A stretch of 61,150 bases of DNA, taken from NCBI RefSeq assembly GCF_001942405.1, contig NZ_MKKA01000013.1:1-61150 (forward strand), given 5' to 3'. Both the position numbers and the translations under genes were made by a program. This stretch comes from Ornithinimicrobium sp. CNJ-824. GTDB taxonomy: Bacteria; Actinomycetota; Actinomycetes; Actinomycetales; Dermatophilaceae. Positions 42,172 to 52,706 of the stretch are shown here, piece by piece (the first letter of the stretch is position 1; each line of letters opens with the position of its first letter). A model generated the notes under the pieces. That model had not been told where the DNA came from and searched no databases. It saw nothing but the letters and a program-made list of their open reading frames with translations.

Positions 42172-43224
42172 ATGCCCACCTCGAACCGTCGTGTCCCCCT
42201 GTCCGTCCTCGAGCTCGCCCCCCGGTCCCAGGGGATGACCCCGCGGGACGCGCTGGCGGCGTCGACGCAGCTGGCGCAGGAGGTCGACCGGTTGGGCTAC
42301 CACCGGCTGTGGGTGGCCGAGCACCACGGGTCGGAGGCGTTCATGGCGTCGGCCACCTCGCTGCTCCTGGGGCACCTGGCCCAGCACACCGAGCGCATAC
42401 GGCTGGGCTCCGGCGGCGTCATGCTGCCCAACCACTCCCCGCTCATGGTCGCGGAGTACTACGGCACCCTCGCCACGCTCTACGGCGACCGTTTCGACCT
42501 GGGCCTGGGCCGCGCGCCCGGCACCGACCCGATGACCGCCGCCGCCCTCGCGCGGGGCAGCGGCCAGCTCAACGACTTCGCCGCCGACGTCATGGGCCTG
42601 CAGGCCTACCTGGGCGACCCGCGGCCCGACGCCCGGGTGCGCGCCATCCCCGGCGAGGGCACCCACGTGCCGCTGTGGATGCTCGGCTCCTCGACCGGCG
42701 GCGCCCAGGTGGCGGCCGCGCTGGGGCTGCCGTTCAGCTTCGCCTCGCACTTCGCCCCCGACCAGATCCGTGAGGCGTTCCTGGTCTACCGCGACCGGTT
42801 CAACCCCGACGCCGAGACCGCCCAGGTGGACCGGCCGACGACGATGGCCGGCGTCAACGTGCTCGTCGCGCCGACCCAGGAGGAGGCCGACTTCCTCTTC
42901 ACCTCCGCCCAGCTCATGGCGATCCGGATCCGCAGCGGCCAGCCCGCCCCGATCGACCCGCCGGTGCAGGACCTGTCCGAGGTGGTCCCGGCGCAGCTGA
43001 TGCCGCTGGCGCAGGCGCACCAGGCCGTGCGGATGGTCGGCACGCCGGACGTCGTCGTGGACCGGCTGGAGGAGTTCGCCGCCGAGCACGAGCTGGACGA
43101 GCTGATCGTGACGACCTACACCTACGACCCGCAGATGCGGCGCCGCTCCTACCGGCTGCTCGCCGAGGCGTGGGGTATGGAGAGCGCGCCCGCCGGGGCG
43201 GACCAGGTCGGCGCCAGGGCCTGA
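42172..43224 (+). CDS. LLM-class flavin-dependent oxidoreductase
   Basis: 350 residues from ATG 42172. The luciferase-like (MsnO8-type) pattern is strong: PLSVLELAPRSQGMTPRDAL, RLGYHRLWVAEHHGSEAF, RIRLGSGGVMLPNHSPLMVA, YGDRFDLGLGRAPGTDP and PLWMLGSSTGGAQVAAALGL. These TIM-barrel enzymes use FMNH2 or F420 for monooxygenation or reduction. No partner reductase is adjacent. The substrate is unknown. Confidence 0.92.
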   Translation: MPTSNRRVPLSVLELAPRSQGMTPRDALAASTQLAQEVDRLGYHRLWVAEHHGSEAFMASATSLLLGHLAQHTERIRLGSGGVMLPNHSPLMVAEYYGTLATLYGDRFDLGLGRAPGTDPMTAAALARGSGQLNDFAADVMGLQAYLGDPRPDARVRAIPGEGTHVPLWMLGSSTGGAQVAAALGLPFSFASHFAPDQIREAFLVYRDRFNPDAETAQVDRPTTMAGVNVLVAPTQEEADFLFTSAQLMAIRIRSGQPAPIDPPVQDLSEVVPAQLMPLAQAHQAVRMVGTPDVVVDRLEEFAAEHELDELIVTTYTYDPQMRRRSYRLLAEAWGMESAPAGADQVGARA

Positions 43225-43265
43225 CGGCCCTTGCCACCGGTCCCCTCCGGTGGGACCGTGGACGG

Positions 43266-44568
43266 ATGGGCACCCGCCGGAGGCCGCTGACCGCCCGCGA
43301 GCTCCAGCTCGCGGACGGCATGGACGACTGGCGCGCGCTGGGCTGGGGTGCGGTCGCGTGGTTCGAGGCACCGTCCATGCGGTCGGGGGCCGCCCTCGTG
43401 CGCGCGGTCGTCGACGTCGCCGGGGCCCGGTTGCCCGACCTGGACCTGCGGCCCGGCGGTGTCCGCGTGCAGCTGCGCCGTCCCAGGGACGGCTACGGCC
43501 CCGAGGACCTCGAGCGGGCGCGGGCCGTCTCCGCGGCCGCCGCCCGCCTGGGGCTTCGTGCGGACCCGGCGGGGGTGCAGGACGTGCAGCTGACGATGGA
43601 CGCGCTCGACCACGCGGCGGTCATGCCGTTCTGGCAGGCGGCCCTGGCTACGTCCCCGTCGGCGAGGAGGACCTCGTCGACCCGGGCCGGCGCCTGCCGT
43701 CGATCTGGTTCCAGGAGCAGGACGAGCCCCGGCCGCTGCGCAACCGGCTGCACCTGGACGTCGTCGTCCCGCAGCCGGTGGCGGCGGCCACGCTCGCCGA
43801 GGTCCGGGAGCGCGGGGCCGGCGCGTGACCGAGCACGGCTACTACGCCACGGTCGCCGACGCCGAGGGCAACGAGGTCGACCTGCTCCCGCTCGTGGAGG
43901 GTGCCGACCGGTGGGAGGGCCCGGAGACCGAGGACTGGCGCCTGGTGTTCTCGGCGATGGCCTCCTACGTCGCGCCGGGCGCCGGGCCCGCCGCAGAGCT
44001 GGCCGGGGCGGTGGCCGGCCTGGCCGACGACGCCGGCCTGCCGCTCGGGGTGGACCTGCGGGCCTCCCCCGACGGCGAGGTCGCCGTGACCGTCGACACC
44101 GGCAAGGACCGCTGGGAGATGGACGAGGGCTACCGGCCGCTGGCGGCCCAGGTGCAGCAGGCGGCCCGCGACCTCGGGCTGCGGCCGGACGTCGACCGTC
44201 CCCGGTTCGTCCAGGTGGGCATCGACGCCGTGGACATCCCGGCGGTGCGTAGGTTCTGGGCGGCCGCGCTCGGCTACGTCGAGGACCCCCGGCCGCACGT
44301 CACCGACCTGGTCGACCCGCGCGGGCTCGGCATACCGTTCTTCCTCCAGCCGACGGAGGCCGACGACACCGCCCGTCGGGCCCAGCGCAACCGGATCCAT
44401 GTGGACGTCTTCGTACCGGACGACCGGGCGCGGACCCGGATCGAGGCGGCCCTGCGGGCCGGCGGCCGGGTGGTCCGGGACGCCGACGCGCCGTTCGGGA
44501 CGACCATCGCCGACCCGGAGGGCAACGAGGTCGACATCGCCGTCGAGGTCGGCCGCGAGGAGGGATGA
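43266..44568 (+). CDS. four-domain PCD-VOC-PCD-VOC protein, two frameshifts
   Basis: Starts at ATG 43266. Domain 1 (LTARELQLADGMDDWRALGW, then VRAVVDVAGARLPDLDLRPG) resembles pterin-4a-carbinolamine dehydratase (PCD), though its catalytic H-H-P is not preserved. Domain 2 (VQLTMDALDHAAVMPFWQAA, RNRLHLDVVVP, VADAEGNEVDLLPL) is a glyoxalase/VOC fold. Domains 3 and 4 repeat the order (DWRLVFSAMASYVAPG, GLPLGVDLRASPDGEVAVTV; then FVQVGIDAVDIPAVRRFWAA, NRIHVDVFVPDD, ADPEGNEVDIAV). Lost bases near 43647 and 43825 break the frame; both repair cleanly. Such double units probably act as a lyase or binding protein; no reaction can be assigned. Confidence 0.7.
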
Positions 44569-44593
44569 CCGGACCGGCACTACGGTGGTCGCC

Positions 44594-45406
44594 GTGCCCG
44601 CGCCGACCACCTCCCCCGCCCCGCTGCTCGGCCTGCTGCCGGCCGTCGGGGTCTCCTTCTCGGCGTTCCTGCTCTTCGCGCTCATGGTGGGCTGGCCGGG
44701 GCACGTCGTGCTCGCGCTCAGCCTCGCAGCGGCATACCTGATCCACCGTCCCCTGTTCCGGGACCTGCTGCTCATCGGGATCGGCATCACCATCGTGTCG
44801 ACGACCTCGGTCGAGGCCGACATCAGCTGGCCGATGTTCTTCCGCCTGGGCGTCGTCCTGGGGGCCGCGGTGCTGGTGCCCGTGCTCGTCGACCGGCTGG
44901 TCTACCGGCGCGAGCCGGCCATCCGGTTCCCGTGGTTCACCGGTCGGCGGTGGACAGGGCTGCAGTGGGCCTACGTGGTCGCGGTGCCCGTGCTGGGCTG
45001 GCTGATCCTGCCGTCCTACTTCATCAACTCCGGGGCGTACCAGAACTGGCCGCCGATCCAGACGCCCAGCGAGTTCGGCCGGTTCTTCGTCGGGGTCAAC
45101 GTGGTCGGCCTGTGGGACGAGCTGTTCTTCATCTGCATCTGCTTCGCCCTGCTGAGCCGGCACTTCCCGCTGTGGCAGGCCAACGTGCTGCAGGCGGTGA
45201 TCTTCGTGTCGTTCCTGTGGGAGCTGGGATACCGCTCGTGGGGGCCGCTGCTGACGATCCCGTTCGCGCTGCTCCAGGGCTGGATCTTCACCAGGACCAA
45301 GTCCTTGACGTACGTCGTGATCATCCACCTGCTCTTCGACGCCGTGGTCTTCCTCGCCATCGTGCACGCGCACGACCGCAGCATCTTCCCGTTCTTCGTC
45401 TACTGA
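44594..45406 (+). CDS. CPBP-type intramembrane protease-like protein
   Basis: 270 residues from GTG 44594 (GTG 44585 is an alternative). About eight membrane segments. The C-terminal half has the order of CPBP/Abi proteases: VVGLWDELFFICICFALLSR (a D-E pair where classic members have E-E), AVIFVSFLWELGYRSWGP and VVIIHLLFDAVVFLAIVHAH (H and D). The key E-E-x3-R is not exact (the Arg is absent), so activity is uncertain. Relatives process membrane-anchored peptides. Confidence 0.7.
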   Translation: MPAPTTSPAPLLGLLPAVGVSFSAFLLFALMVGWPGHVVLALSLAAAYLIHRPLFRDLLLIGIGITIVSTTSVEADISWPMFFRLGVVLGAAVLVPVLVDRLVYRREPAIRFPWFTGRRWTGLQWAYVVAVPVLGWLILPSYFINSGAYQNWPPIQTPSEFGRFFVGVNVVGLWDELFFICICFALLSRHFPLWQANVLQAVIFVSFLWELGYRSWGPLLTIPFALLQGWIFTRTKSLTYVVIIHLLFDAVVFLAIVHAHDRSIFPFFVY

Positions 45407-45467
45407 CACGGACGCGGGTGGCCGGACGCTTGCCAGGTCGGGCGCCACAGGCGGATGATGGTCGTTC

Positions 45468-46799
45468 GTGGGTGCCTCCTGGACCCGGCCCGCGCGTCTG
45501 GTGACCGTCGCGTTCGCCGTGGCGGCCGTCGCCGGGACGGTGCTCCTGCTGCTGCCCGCCTCCCGGACGCCGGGGTCACCGGCCGATCCCATGGTCGCGG
45601 CCTTCACCACCGTCTCGGCGCTGTGCGTCACCGGGCTCATCACCGTCGACACCGCGACCTACTGGACGCCGTTCGGGCAGGCGGTGATCCTGGCCCTCAT
45701 CCACGTCGGCGGTGCGGGGGTCATGGCGCTGGCCACGCTGCTGGCCCTCACCGTGCGGGGGCGGCTGGGGATCCGTGGTGCGCTGGTCGCCCAGGCCGAG
45801 ACGCACGCCAGCTCGCTCGGCGACGTCCGCCGGGTCGTCGGGCGCATCGTCCTGGTCATGCTCGTCGTCGAGAGCCTCGTGGGGGTGGTCCTCACGGCCC
45901 GCTTCCGGGCGGGCTACGACCTGGGGTGGCCGAGCGCCCTGTGGCACGGCGTCTTCCACGCCGGCTCGGCGTTCAACAACGCCGGGTTCGCCCTGTGGAC
46001 CGACAACCTCATGCCGTTCGTCGCGGACGCCTGGATCATCCTGCCGCTGGTCGTCGCGGTGGTGCTGGGCGGTCTCGGCCTGCCGGTGCTGCGGGAGCTG
46101 CGTCGCGGGTGGCGGCGTCCGTCCCGGTGGAGCGTGCACACGCGGCTGACCGTCAACGGCAGCCTCGTGCTGCTCGCGGTGGGCACCGTGCTGTTCTGGC
46201 TGTTCGAGTCCGGCGCCGGCGGCACCCTGGCGCACCTGGGGCCGGGCGGCCAGGCCCTCGGTGCCGTCGCCGGCGGCGCCTTCCCCCGGACGGCGGGCTT
46301 CAACGCCGTGGACTACGCCCTCGTCAGCGACGAGACGGAGACGGTCACCACCGTGCTGATGTTCATCGGGGGCGGCAGCGCCGGGACGGCCGGCGGCATC
46401 AAGGTGACCACCTTCCTGGTGCTGGCCTACGTCGTGCTGGCGGAGGTCCGTGGTGAGCCGGACGTGAGCATCGGCCGCAGGCGCATCGCCACCTCCGTCC
46501 AGCGTCAGGCACTGGCGGTCGTCGTGCTGGCGCTGACCCTGGTCACCACCTCGCTCGTGGCCGTCATGGCAATCACCGACCTGCCCGCCATCGACCTGAC
46601 CTTCGAGGTCGTCTCGGCCTTCGCCACGGTCGGGCTGTCCACCGGGATCACCGCCGACCTGCCGCCCTCGGCGCAGGCCATCCTCATGGTCCTCATGTTC
46701 GTCGGCCGCGTGGGCAGCATCACCGTCGCCTCCGCCCTGGCCCTCAACACCCACCACCGTCACTACCGCCTGCCCGAGGAGCGCCCCATTGTCGGCTGA
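45468..46799 (+). CDS. TrkH/KtrB potassium-uptake membrane subunit
   Basis: 443 residues from GTG 45468. The four-fold P-loop architecture is visible. Selectivity-filter-like segments include AFTTVSALCVTGLITVDTAT, HAGSAFNNAGFALW, GGAFPRTAGFNAVDYAL and VSAFATVGLSTGITADLPP, with GGGSAGTAGGIKVTTF in the third repeat. It forms the K+ channel of a Ktr/Trk system at the cytoplasmic membrane. Its 3' end overlaps the regulatory subunit gene by 11 bases. Confidence 0.93.
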   Translation: MGASWTRPARLVTVAFAVAAVAGTVLLLLPASRTPGSPADPMVAAFTTVSALCVTGLITVDTATYWTPFGQAVILALIHVGGAGVMALATLLALTVRGRLGIRGALVAQAETHASSLGDVRRVVGRIVLVMLVVESLVGVVLTARFRAGYDLGWPSALWHGVFHAGSAFNNAGFALWTDNLMPFVADAWIILPLVVAVVLGGLGLPVLRELRRGWRRPSRWSVHTRLTVNGSLVLLAVGTVLFWLFESGAGGTLAHLGPGGQALGAVAGGAFPRTAGFNAVDYALVSDETETVTTVLMFIGGGSAGTAGGIKVTTFLVLAYVVLAEVRGEPDVSIGRRRIATSVQRQALAVVVLALTLVTTSLVAVMAITDLPAIDLTFEVVSAFATVGLSTGITADLPPSAQAILMVLMFVGRVGSITVASALALNTHHRHYRLPEERPIVG

Positions 46800-47523
46800 C
46801 CGCACCCCCCTCCCCCGCCGTGCCGCGCACCGGCGGCCCGCCCGTCGGCACGCCGACGTGCTCGTCGTCGGCCTCGGCCGCTTCGGCTCGGCCGTCGCCG
46901 AGTCGCTCGTGCGGCAGGGCGTCGACGTGCTCGCGATCGACGAGAACCCCGACCGCGTGCAGCGGTTCGCCGAGGACTTCACCCACACCGTCCAGGCCGA
47001 CGCCACCGACGGGGAGGCGATGCGCCAGCTGGGCATCGGCGACCTGGACGCCGCCGTCGTGGCCATCGGGTCCGACATCGAGGCCAGCGTGCTGGCGGTC
47101 ATCACCCTCGTGGAGGCGGGCGTCCCGGAGATCTTCGCCAAGGCCATCACCCGCAAGCACGGCAAGATCCTCACCAGCATCGGCGCCCACCACGTCATCT
47201 ACCCCGAGCTGATCATGGGGCAGCGCGTGGCGCACATGGTCACCGGCGGCCTGCAGGACTACCTGGAGCTCGACGACGGCTTCGCCGTCGCCCGCTCGGC
47301 CGCCCCGCCGCAGACCTGGGACCAGGACCTGGCCACATCGGCGCTACGGACCCGGCACCGCATCACCGTCGTCGGGGTCCGCCGCGCCGCCGGCGGGTTC
47401 GTCCACGCCGCGCCGGACACGGTCGTCCACGCCGGGGACGACCTCGTGCTCGCCGGGCGGACCGAGGACGTCGAGCGGTTCACGGCACTGACGCGCGGGG
47501 TTCGCCAGGACCGCGACCGCTGA
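46789..47523 (+). CDS. TrkA/KtrA potassium-uptake regulatory subunit
   Basis: 244 residues from TTG 46789, overlapping the channel gene. After a basic start the RCK Rossmann domain has VLVVGLGRFGSAVAESLVRQ (G-x-G-x-x-G), VDVLAIDENPDRVQRFA and HTVQADATDGEAMRQLG. A TrkA-C domain follows from about residue 145. It binds NAD(H) or ATP/ADP on the cytoplasmic side and gates the TrkH channel. Typical complete two-gene Ktr operon. Confidence 0.93.
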   Translation: MSADRTPLPRRAAHRRPARRHADVLVVGLGRFGSAVAESLVRQGVDVLAIDENPDRVQRFAEDFTHTVQADATDGEAMRQLGIGDLDAAVVAIGSDIEASVLAVITLVEAGVPEIFAKAITRKHGKILTSIGAHHVIYPELIMGQRVAHMVTGGLQDYLELDDGFAVARSAAPPQTWDQDLATSALRTRHRITVVGVRRAAGGFVHAAPDTVVHAGDDLVLAGRTEDVERFTALTRGVRQDRDR

Positions 47524-47596
47524 CGGGTCGAGGCCCCTGCCCCCACCGCCCCACCGCGCCCGTCGGCGGGACCGGCCCACCTGAGAGGATGAGGTC

Positions 47597-50439
47597 GTGG
47601 CCATCGGGAGCCCGACCGAACGCACGATCCCCCCGCACCTCGCCGGGGCGGGAGACCTGACGCAGCAGCTCGGGGTCGACCCGGACGTCGGGCTGAGCAG
47701 CGCCGAGGTGCAGGCCCGCCTGGCCGAGCACGGCCCCAACGAGCTGCGGCCCAAGGACCCGGTGCCGCTGTGGCGACGCATGCTCGCGCAGTTCCAGGAC
47801 CCCCTCGTCTACCTCCTGCTCGTCGCGATCGCCGTCTCCGTCACCGCCTGGGTGATCGAGGGCGCCGAGGGGGCTCCGGTCGACGCGATCGTCATCGGCG
47901 CGATTCTCACCCTCAACGCCGTCCTCGGCTTCGTCCAGGAGGCCAAGGCCGAGAACGCCGTCGCCGCGCTGGCCACGATGACGGCTGCCAGCTCCTCGGT
48001 GCTCCGCGACGGCCGGCCGACCGAGCTGCCGTCCGCCGAGCTCGTTCCCGGCGACATCCTCCTGCTCAGCGAGGGCGACGCCGTCGGCGCGGACGCCCGC
48101 CTCCTGGTGACCACCGGCCTGAAGGTGCAGGAGGCCGCGCTCACCGGCGAGTCCTCCGCCACCGTCAAGTCCGCCACGGCCCTCTCCGGCGAGGTTGCCC
48201 TCGCCGACCGCGTCAACATGGTGCACAAGGGCACCGCCGTGGTCGAGGGCGTGGGTCGTGCGGTCGTCACGACGACCGGCATGCGGACCGAGATGGGCGA
48301 CATCGCGGCCCTCCTCGACCGCACCGAGCAGCAGCCCTCCCCCCTGCAGGTCGAGATCGCCCGGGTCTCGCGCACCCTGGGCGCCCTGGTCATCGGCATC
48401 GCGGTCGTGGTCATGGCCACCCTGGCGTTCGTCCAGGCGCCGACTCCGCGCAGGAGTGGGTCACCATCCTCCTGCTCGGGGTCTCGCTCGCCGTCGCCGC
48501 GGTGCCCGAGGGCCTGCCCGCGATCCTCTCCGTCGTCCTCGCGATCGGGGTCCGGGCCATGGCCCGGCGCAACGCGGTCATGAAGCACCTGCACTCGGTC
48601 GAGACCCTCGGCTCGGCGTCGGTCATCTGCTCCGACAAGACCGGGACCCTCACCCGCAACGAGATGACCCTGCGGACCATCGTCACCGCCTCCGGCCGCG
48701 TCGAGCTCTCCGGCACGGGGTACGCCCCGATCGGCGAGGCCGTCCTCGTCCCTGACGCCGACGGCGACGACGACGAGGCCCTCCTCGTCGAGGCGCGGCT
48801 CGTGCTCATCGGCGGGTCCATCGCCAACAACGCCACCGTCATCGAGCAGGACGGGCAGTGGGTCGTCCACGGCGACCCGACCGAGGCCGCCTTCCTCGTC
48901 GCCAGCTCCAAGCTCGGGGAGGTGCCCGAGCGGATCGGGCACTACGAGCGCCGGGCCGAGGCGCCGTTCACCTCCGAGCGCAAGATGATGTCGGTCCTGG
49001 CCCACCACGACGACCGCGCGGAGAGCCGGATCTACACCAAGGGCGCGGCGGACGTCCTCCTCGGGCGCTGCGTCGCCCAGCGCCACGGGGACGAGATCGT
49101 CCCCCTCGACGACGTGGCCCGCGCGAGGATCACGCAGGCCGTCGAGGAGCTCTCCGCCGAGGGCTACCGGACGCTGGGCGTGGCCTACCGCGTCGCCGAC
49201 GAGGGGGAGGCGGCCAGCCCCGACCAGGACGTCGAGCACCACCTCGTCCTCGCCGGCCTGGTCGGCATCATCGACCCGCCGCGGGAGGAGGCCAGGGCCG
49301 CCGTCGCCGCGGCCCGTCGCGCGGGGGTGCGCACCATCATGATCACCGGCGACCACCCGGCGACCGCCCAGCGGATCGCCACCGACCTCGGCATCATCAC
49401 CGAGGGCGCACGGGCCGCCGCCGGCGTGGAGCTGGAGCGGCTGGACGACGAGGCCCTCGTCGACCTCGTCCGTGAGGTCAGCGTGTACGCCCGCGTCGCC
49501 CCCCACCACAAGCTGCGCATCGTGGACGCCCTCCAGCGCGACGGGCACGTCGTGGCGATGACCGGCGACGGCGTCAACGACGCACCGGCGCTCAAGAGCG
49601 CCGACATCGGGATCGCCATGGGCATCACCGGCACCGAGGTGACCAAGGAAGCCAGCCGGATGATCCTCGGCGACGACAACTTCGCCACGATCGTCGCGGC
49701 GATCCACCGCGGGCGGATCATCTTCGACAACATCGGCAAGTTCCTGCGCTACATGATGTCCTCCAACCTGGGCGAGGTCGTCACTGTCTTCTTCGGCATC
49801 GTCCTCGCCGGCGTCCTGGGGCTGCGCGACACCGCGAACCCGGACGCGCTCGTCGTCCCGCTCCTGGCCACGCAGATCCTGTGGATCAACATGGTCACCG
49901 ACTCCGTGCCGGCGCTCGCCATGGGCGTCGACCCCGAGATCGACGACGTCATGGCCCGCCCGCCACGCCGGCCCGACCGTCCGATCCTCGACCGCCCGAT
50001 GTGGGCCCGGATCCTCTTCACCGGGTTCCTCATGGGGGCGGTCACCCTGCTGACGATGGACCTCTTCCTGCCCGGCGGGCTGATCGAGGGCTCGGAGTCC
50101 TTCGACATGGCGCGGACGGCCGGGTTCACCACCCTGGTCCTCGCGCAGCTGCTCAACGCGCTCAGCTCCCGCTCGGCGGCCCAGAGCTCGTTCCACCGGA
50201 TGTTCCGCAACCCCTGGCTGTGGGCGGCGATCGGGCTGGTCGTCGCGCTGCAGGTCCTCGTCGTGCACGTCCCCGTGATGCAGCAGGCCTTCACCACCGT
50301 CCCCCTGACGGGCATGCAGTGGCTCGTCTGCCTCGCGATGGCCTCGGTCGTGCTGTGGGCCCAGGAGGTCGTCAAGTTGGCGCAGCGCGGGTGGGTTCGG
50401 CGTCGTCCCGAGGCGGCCGCCGACCCTGTGAGGCCCTAG
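47597..50439 (+). CDS. P-type cation-transporting ATPase (Ca2+-type), frameshifted
   Basis: About 947 residues from GTG 47597. Landmarks: an N-terminal domain with LAEHGPNELRPKDP, actuator VQEAALTGESSATVKSA, helix 4 VAAVPEGLPAIL, phosphorylation site VICSDKTGTLTRNEMTL (about residue 346), nucleotide domain EAPFTSERKMMSVLAHH, hinge MTGDGVNDAPALKSADIGIA. The P-E-G-L helix 4 and ten-helix layout fit calcium or other divalent-cation pumps. One lost G near 48437 shifts frame between FVQ and GADSAQEWVT. It follows the Ktr genes, but no shared regulation is visible. Confidence 0.92.
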
Positions 50440-52647
50440 CCCTCCACGGCCAGCACGAGCGGCAGGACGGCGTCGGCCCCGGCGAGCCGCAGCTCACGCG
50501 CCGCGACGGTGAGGGTCCACCGCGAGTCCACGACGTCGTCGACGAGCAGCACGGGCCCGCGGGTCGAGGCGAGCGCCTCCTGCAGCTGCGGCCCCACGCC
50601 GAGCCGGCCCCAGACGTTGGCCAGCCGGAAGGCGCTGTTGCCGCCCGGCTCGCCGACCGGGCCGCCGTGGACCAGGTCGAGGCTGCCCAGCAGCGGCAGC
50701 CGGCCGATCGAGCTGATCTGCTCGGCCAGCGAGCCCACCACCGCCGGACGGCGCCGCGACGGCATGGCCACGACGCCGACGGGACGCTCCACCCAGTCCC
50801 ACCCCGACAGCACCTGGACCACCGCACGGACGACGTCCTGCGGCACCGGTTGTCCGGCGACCAGGGCCGGACCGAGCTCCGGGTCGTCGGGCACGTCCGG
50901 GTCGGGCCGGGACTCCCCCGCCACCAGCACGGCCCGCAGGCGTTGCCCCCACCCGAGGTCGGAGAGCCGGGCCAGGGCCCGCCCGACGCCGGCCTGCTCC
51001 TCCGGCCGGATCTTGCCCTTGACGTCCACGCCGAGGCGGGGCATCCCGGTCGGCCACTGCCCGCGCGGCTCGACGGGCACGCCCACGGCACCGAGCCGGT
51101 CCTTGGCCGACCCGACCGACTCCTCGGGGATCTCGGTGGGGAACCACGTCCCGGCGCACCGGTCGCACCGCCCGCAGGGCTCGGCGGTGCTGTCGTCGAG
51201 GCACTCCTGGAGGAAGGCCATCCGGCACCCGTCGGTGGCCTGGTAGGCCAGCATCAGCTCGGCCTCGCGCACCCTCGCCTCCGCCACCCGGGTGTAGCGC
51301 TCCTTGTCGTAGACCCACGGCTGCCCGGTGGCCGTCCACCCGCCCTGGACCTTGGCGACGGCCCCCTCGACGTCGAGCACCTTCAGCAGCAGCTCCAGCC
51401 GGGTGCGCCGCACGTCGACCACGGTCTCCAGCGCCGGCGTGGACATCGGCCGCCCCGCCTCGGCGAGCGCCGCCAGGACGGCGTCGGCCTGGTCCTGGCG
51501 GGGCATGGAGACGGTGGCGAAGTAGTTCCAGATGTCGCGGTCCTCCGAGCCCGGCAGGAGGAGAACGTCGGCCCGCTCGGTGGCACGGCCGGCACGGCCG
51601 ACCTGCTGGTAGTAGGCCACCGGCGAGCTGGGCGCCCCCAGGTGCACGACGAAGCCCAGGTCGGGCTTGTCGAAGCCCATCCCCAGGGCGCTCGTGGCGA
51701 CGAGGGCCTTGACCTGGTTGTCCCGCAGCCCCCTCGAGCCGTTCGCGGTCCTCGGTGTCGGTCCGGCCGGTGTAGGCGGCCACCTCGTGCCCGGCGCCGC
51801 GCAGGGCCTCGGCCACGTCCTCGGCCGCCGAGACGGTCAGGCAGTAGATGATCCCGCTGCCGGGCAGGGTCTCCAGGTGGGCCAGCAGCCAGCCGAGCCG
51901 CTGCTCGGGGGACAGCCGGGGCAGCACCCCCAGCCGCAGGGACGCCCTGGCCAGGGGCCCGCGGATGGTGCGCACCTGCGAGCCACCGACCCCGAGCTGC
52001 TCGACGACGTCCTCGACGACGCGCTCGTTGGCCGTCGCCGTCGTCGCCAGCACGGGCGTGCCCTCCGGCAGGGCGTCCAGCAGGGTCCGGATCCGACGGT
52101 AGTCGGGGCGGAAGTCATGACCCCAGTCGGAGATGCAGTGGGCCTCGTCGACGACGAGCAGCCCGCAGCGCCGGGCCAGGTCGGGCAGCTGCTCGTCGCG
52201 GAAGCGCGGGTTGTTGAGCCGCTCGGGGCTGACGAGCAGGACGTCGACGCGGTCCTCGGCCAGCGCCTGCCGGACCTCGTCCCACTCGGTGGCGTTGGCG
52301 GAGTTCATCGTCACGGCCCGCACGCCGGCCCGGGCGGCCGCGGAGATCTGGTCGCGCATCAGGGCCAGCAGCGGCGAGACGATGACCGTCGGCCCGGCAC
52401 CCTGGGCCCGCCGCAGGGCGGTGGCCACGAAGTAGACGGCCGACTTGCCCCAACCGGTGCGCTGGACGACCAGCACCCGTGCCCGGTCCTCCACCAGCGC
52501 CGTGACGGCCTCGAGCTGCCCGTCGCGGAACTGCGCGTCGTCCCGGCCGACGAGCCGCCGCAGGGCCGCCTGCGCCTGCTCGGGCAGCGGCGCGCCGGGG
52601 TCGACCTGGTGCTGGGGGCGGTCCACGTCTGCCTGGCTGGTCGTCAT
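50436..52647 (-). CDS. RecQ-family DNA helicase with C-terminal phosphoribosyltransferase-like domain, frameshifted
   Basis: About 736 residues from ATG 52645-52647. Helicase motifs: FRDGQLEAVTALVED (motif 0), VVQRTGWGKSAVYF (I), LLVVDEAHCISDWGHDFRPD (II), ATTATANERV (III) and, after a shift in a C-run at about 51729-51733, GMGFDKPDLGFVVHLG and QQVGRAGRATE (VI). A zinc-binding segment follows (GCRMAFLQECLDD, CGRCDRC). The last 150 residues carry GPVLLVDDVVDSRWTLTVAA, the PRPP-binding loop of type I phosphoribosyltransferases. This fusion is known from actinobacteria. It probably acts in recombination or repair. It overlaps the convergent ATPase end by 4 bases. Confidence 0.88.
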
Positions 52648-52706
52648 CCCCCGACGGTAGCCGCCGCGGCCGACAGCCCCCGCCGCCCGTCCCCTACGCT
52701 GGCCGC

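Noticed and set aside
47809..50268. An 819-residue open frame antisense to the P-type ATPase
   Set aside because: Composition is His/Asp/Arg/Gly-rich without domains, and it mirrors the GC-rich codon pattern of the real gene. Typical high-GC shadow ORF.
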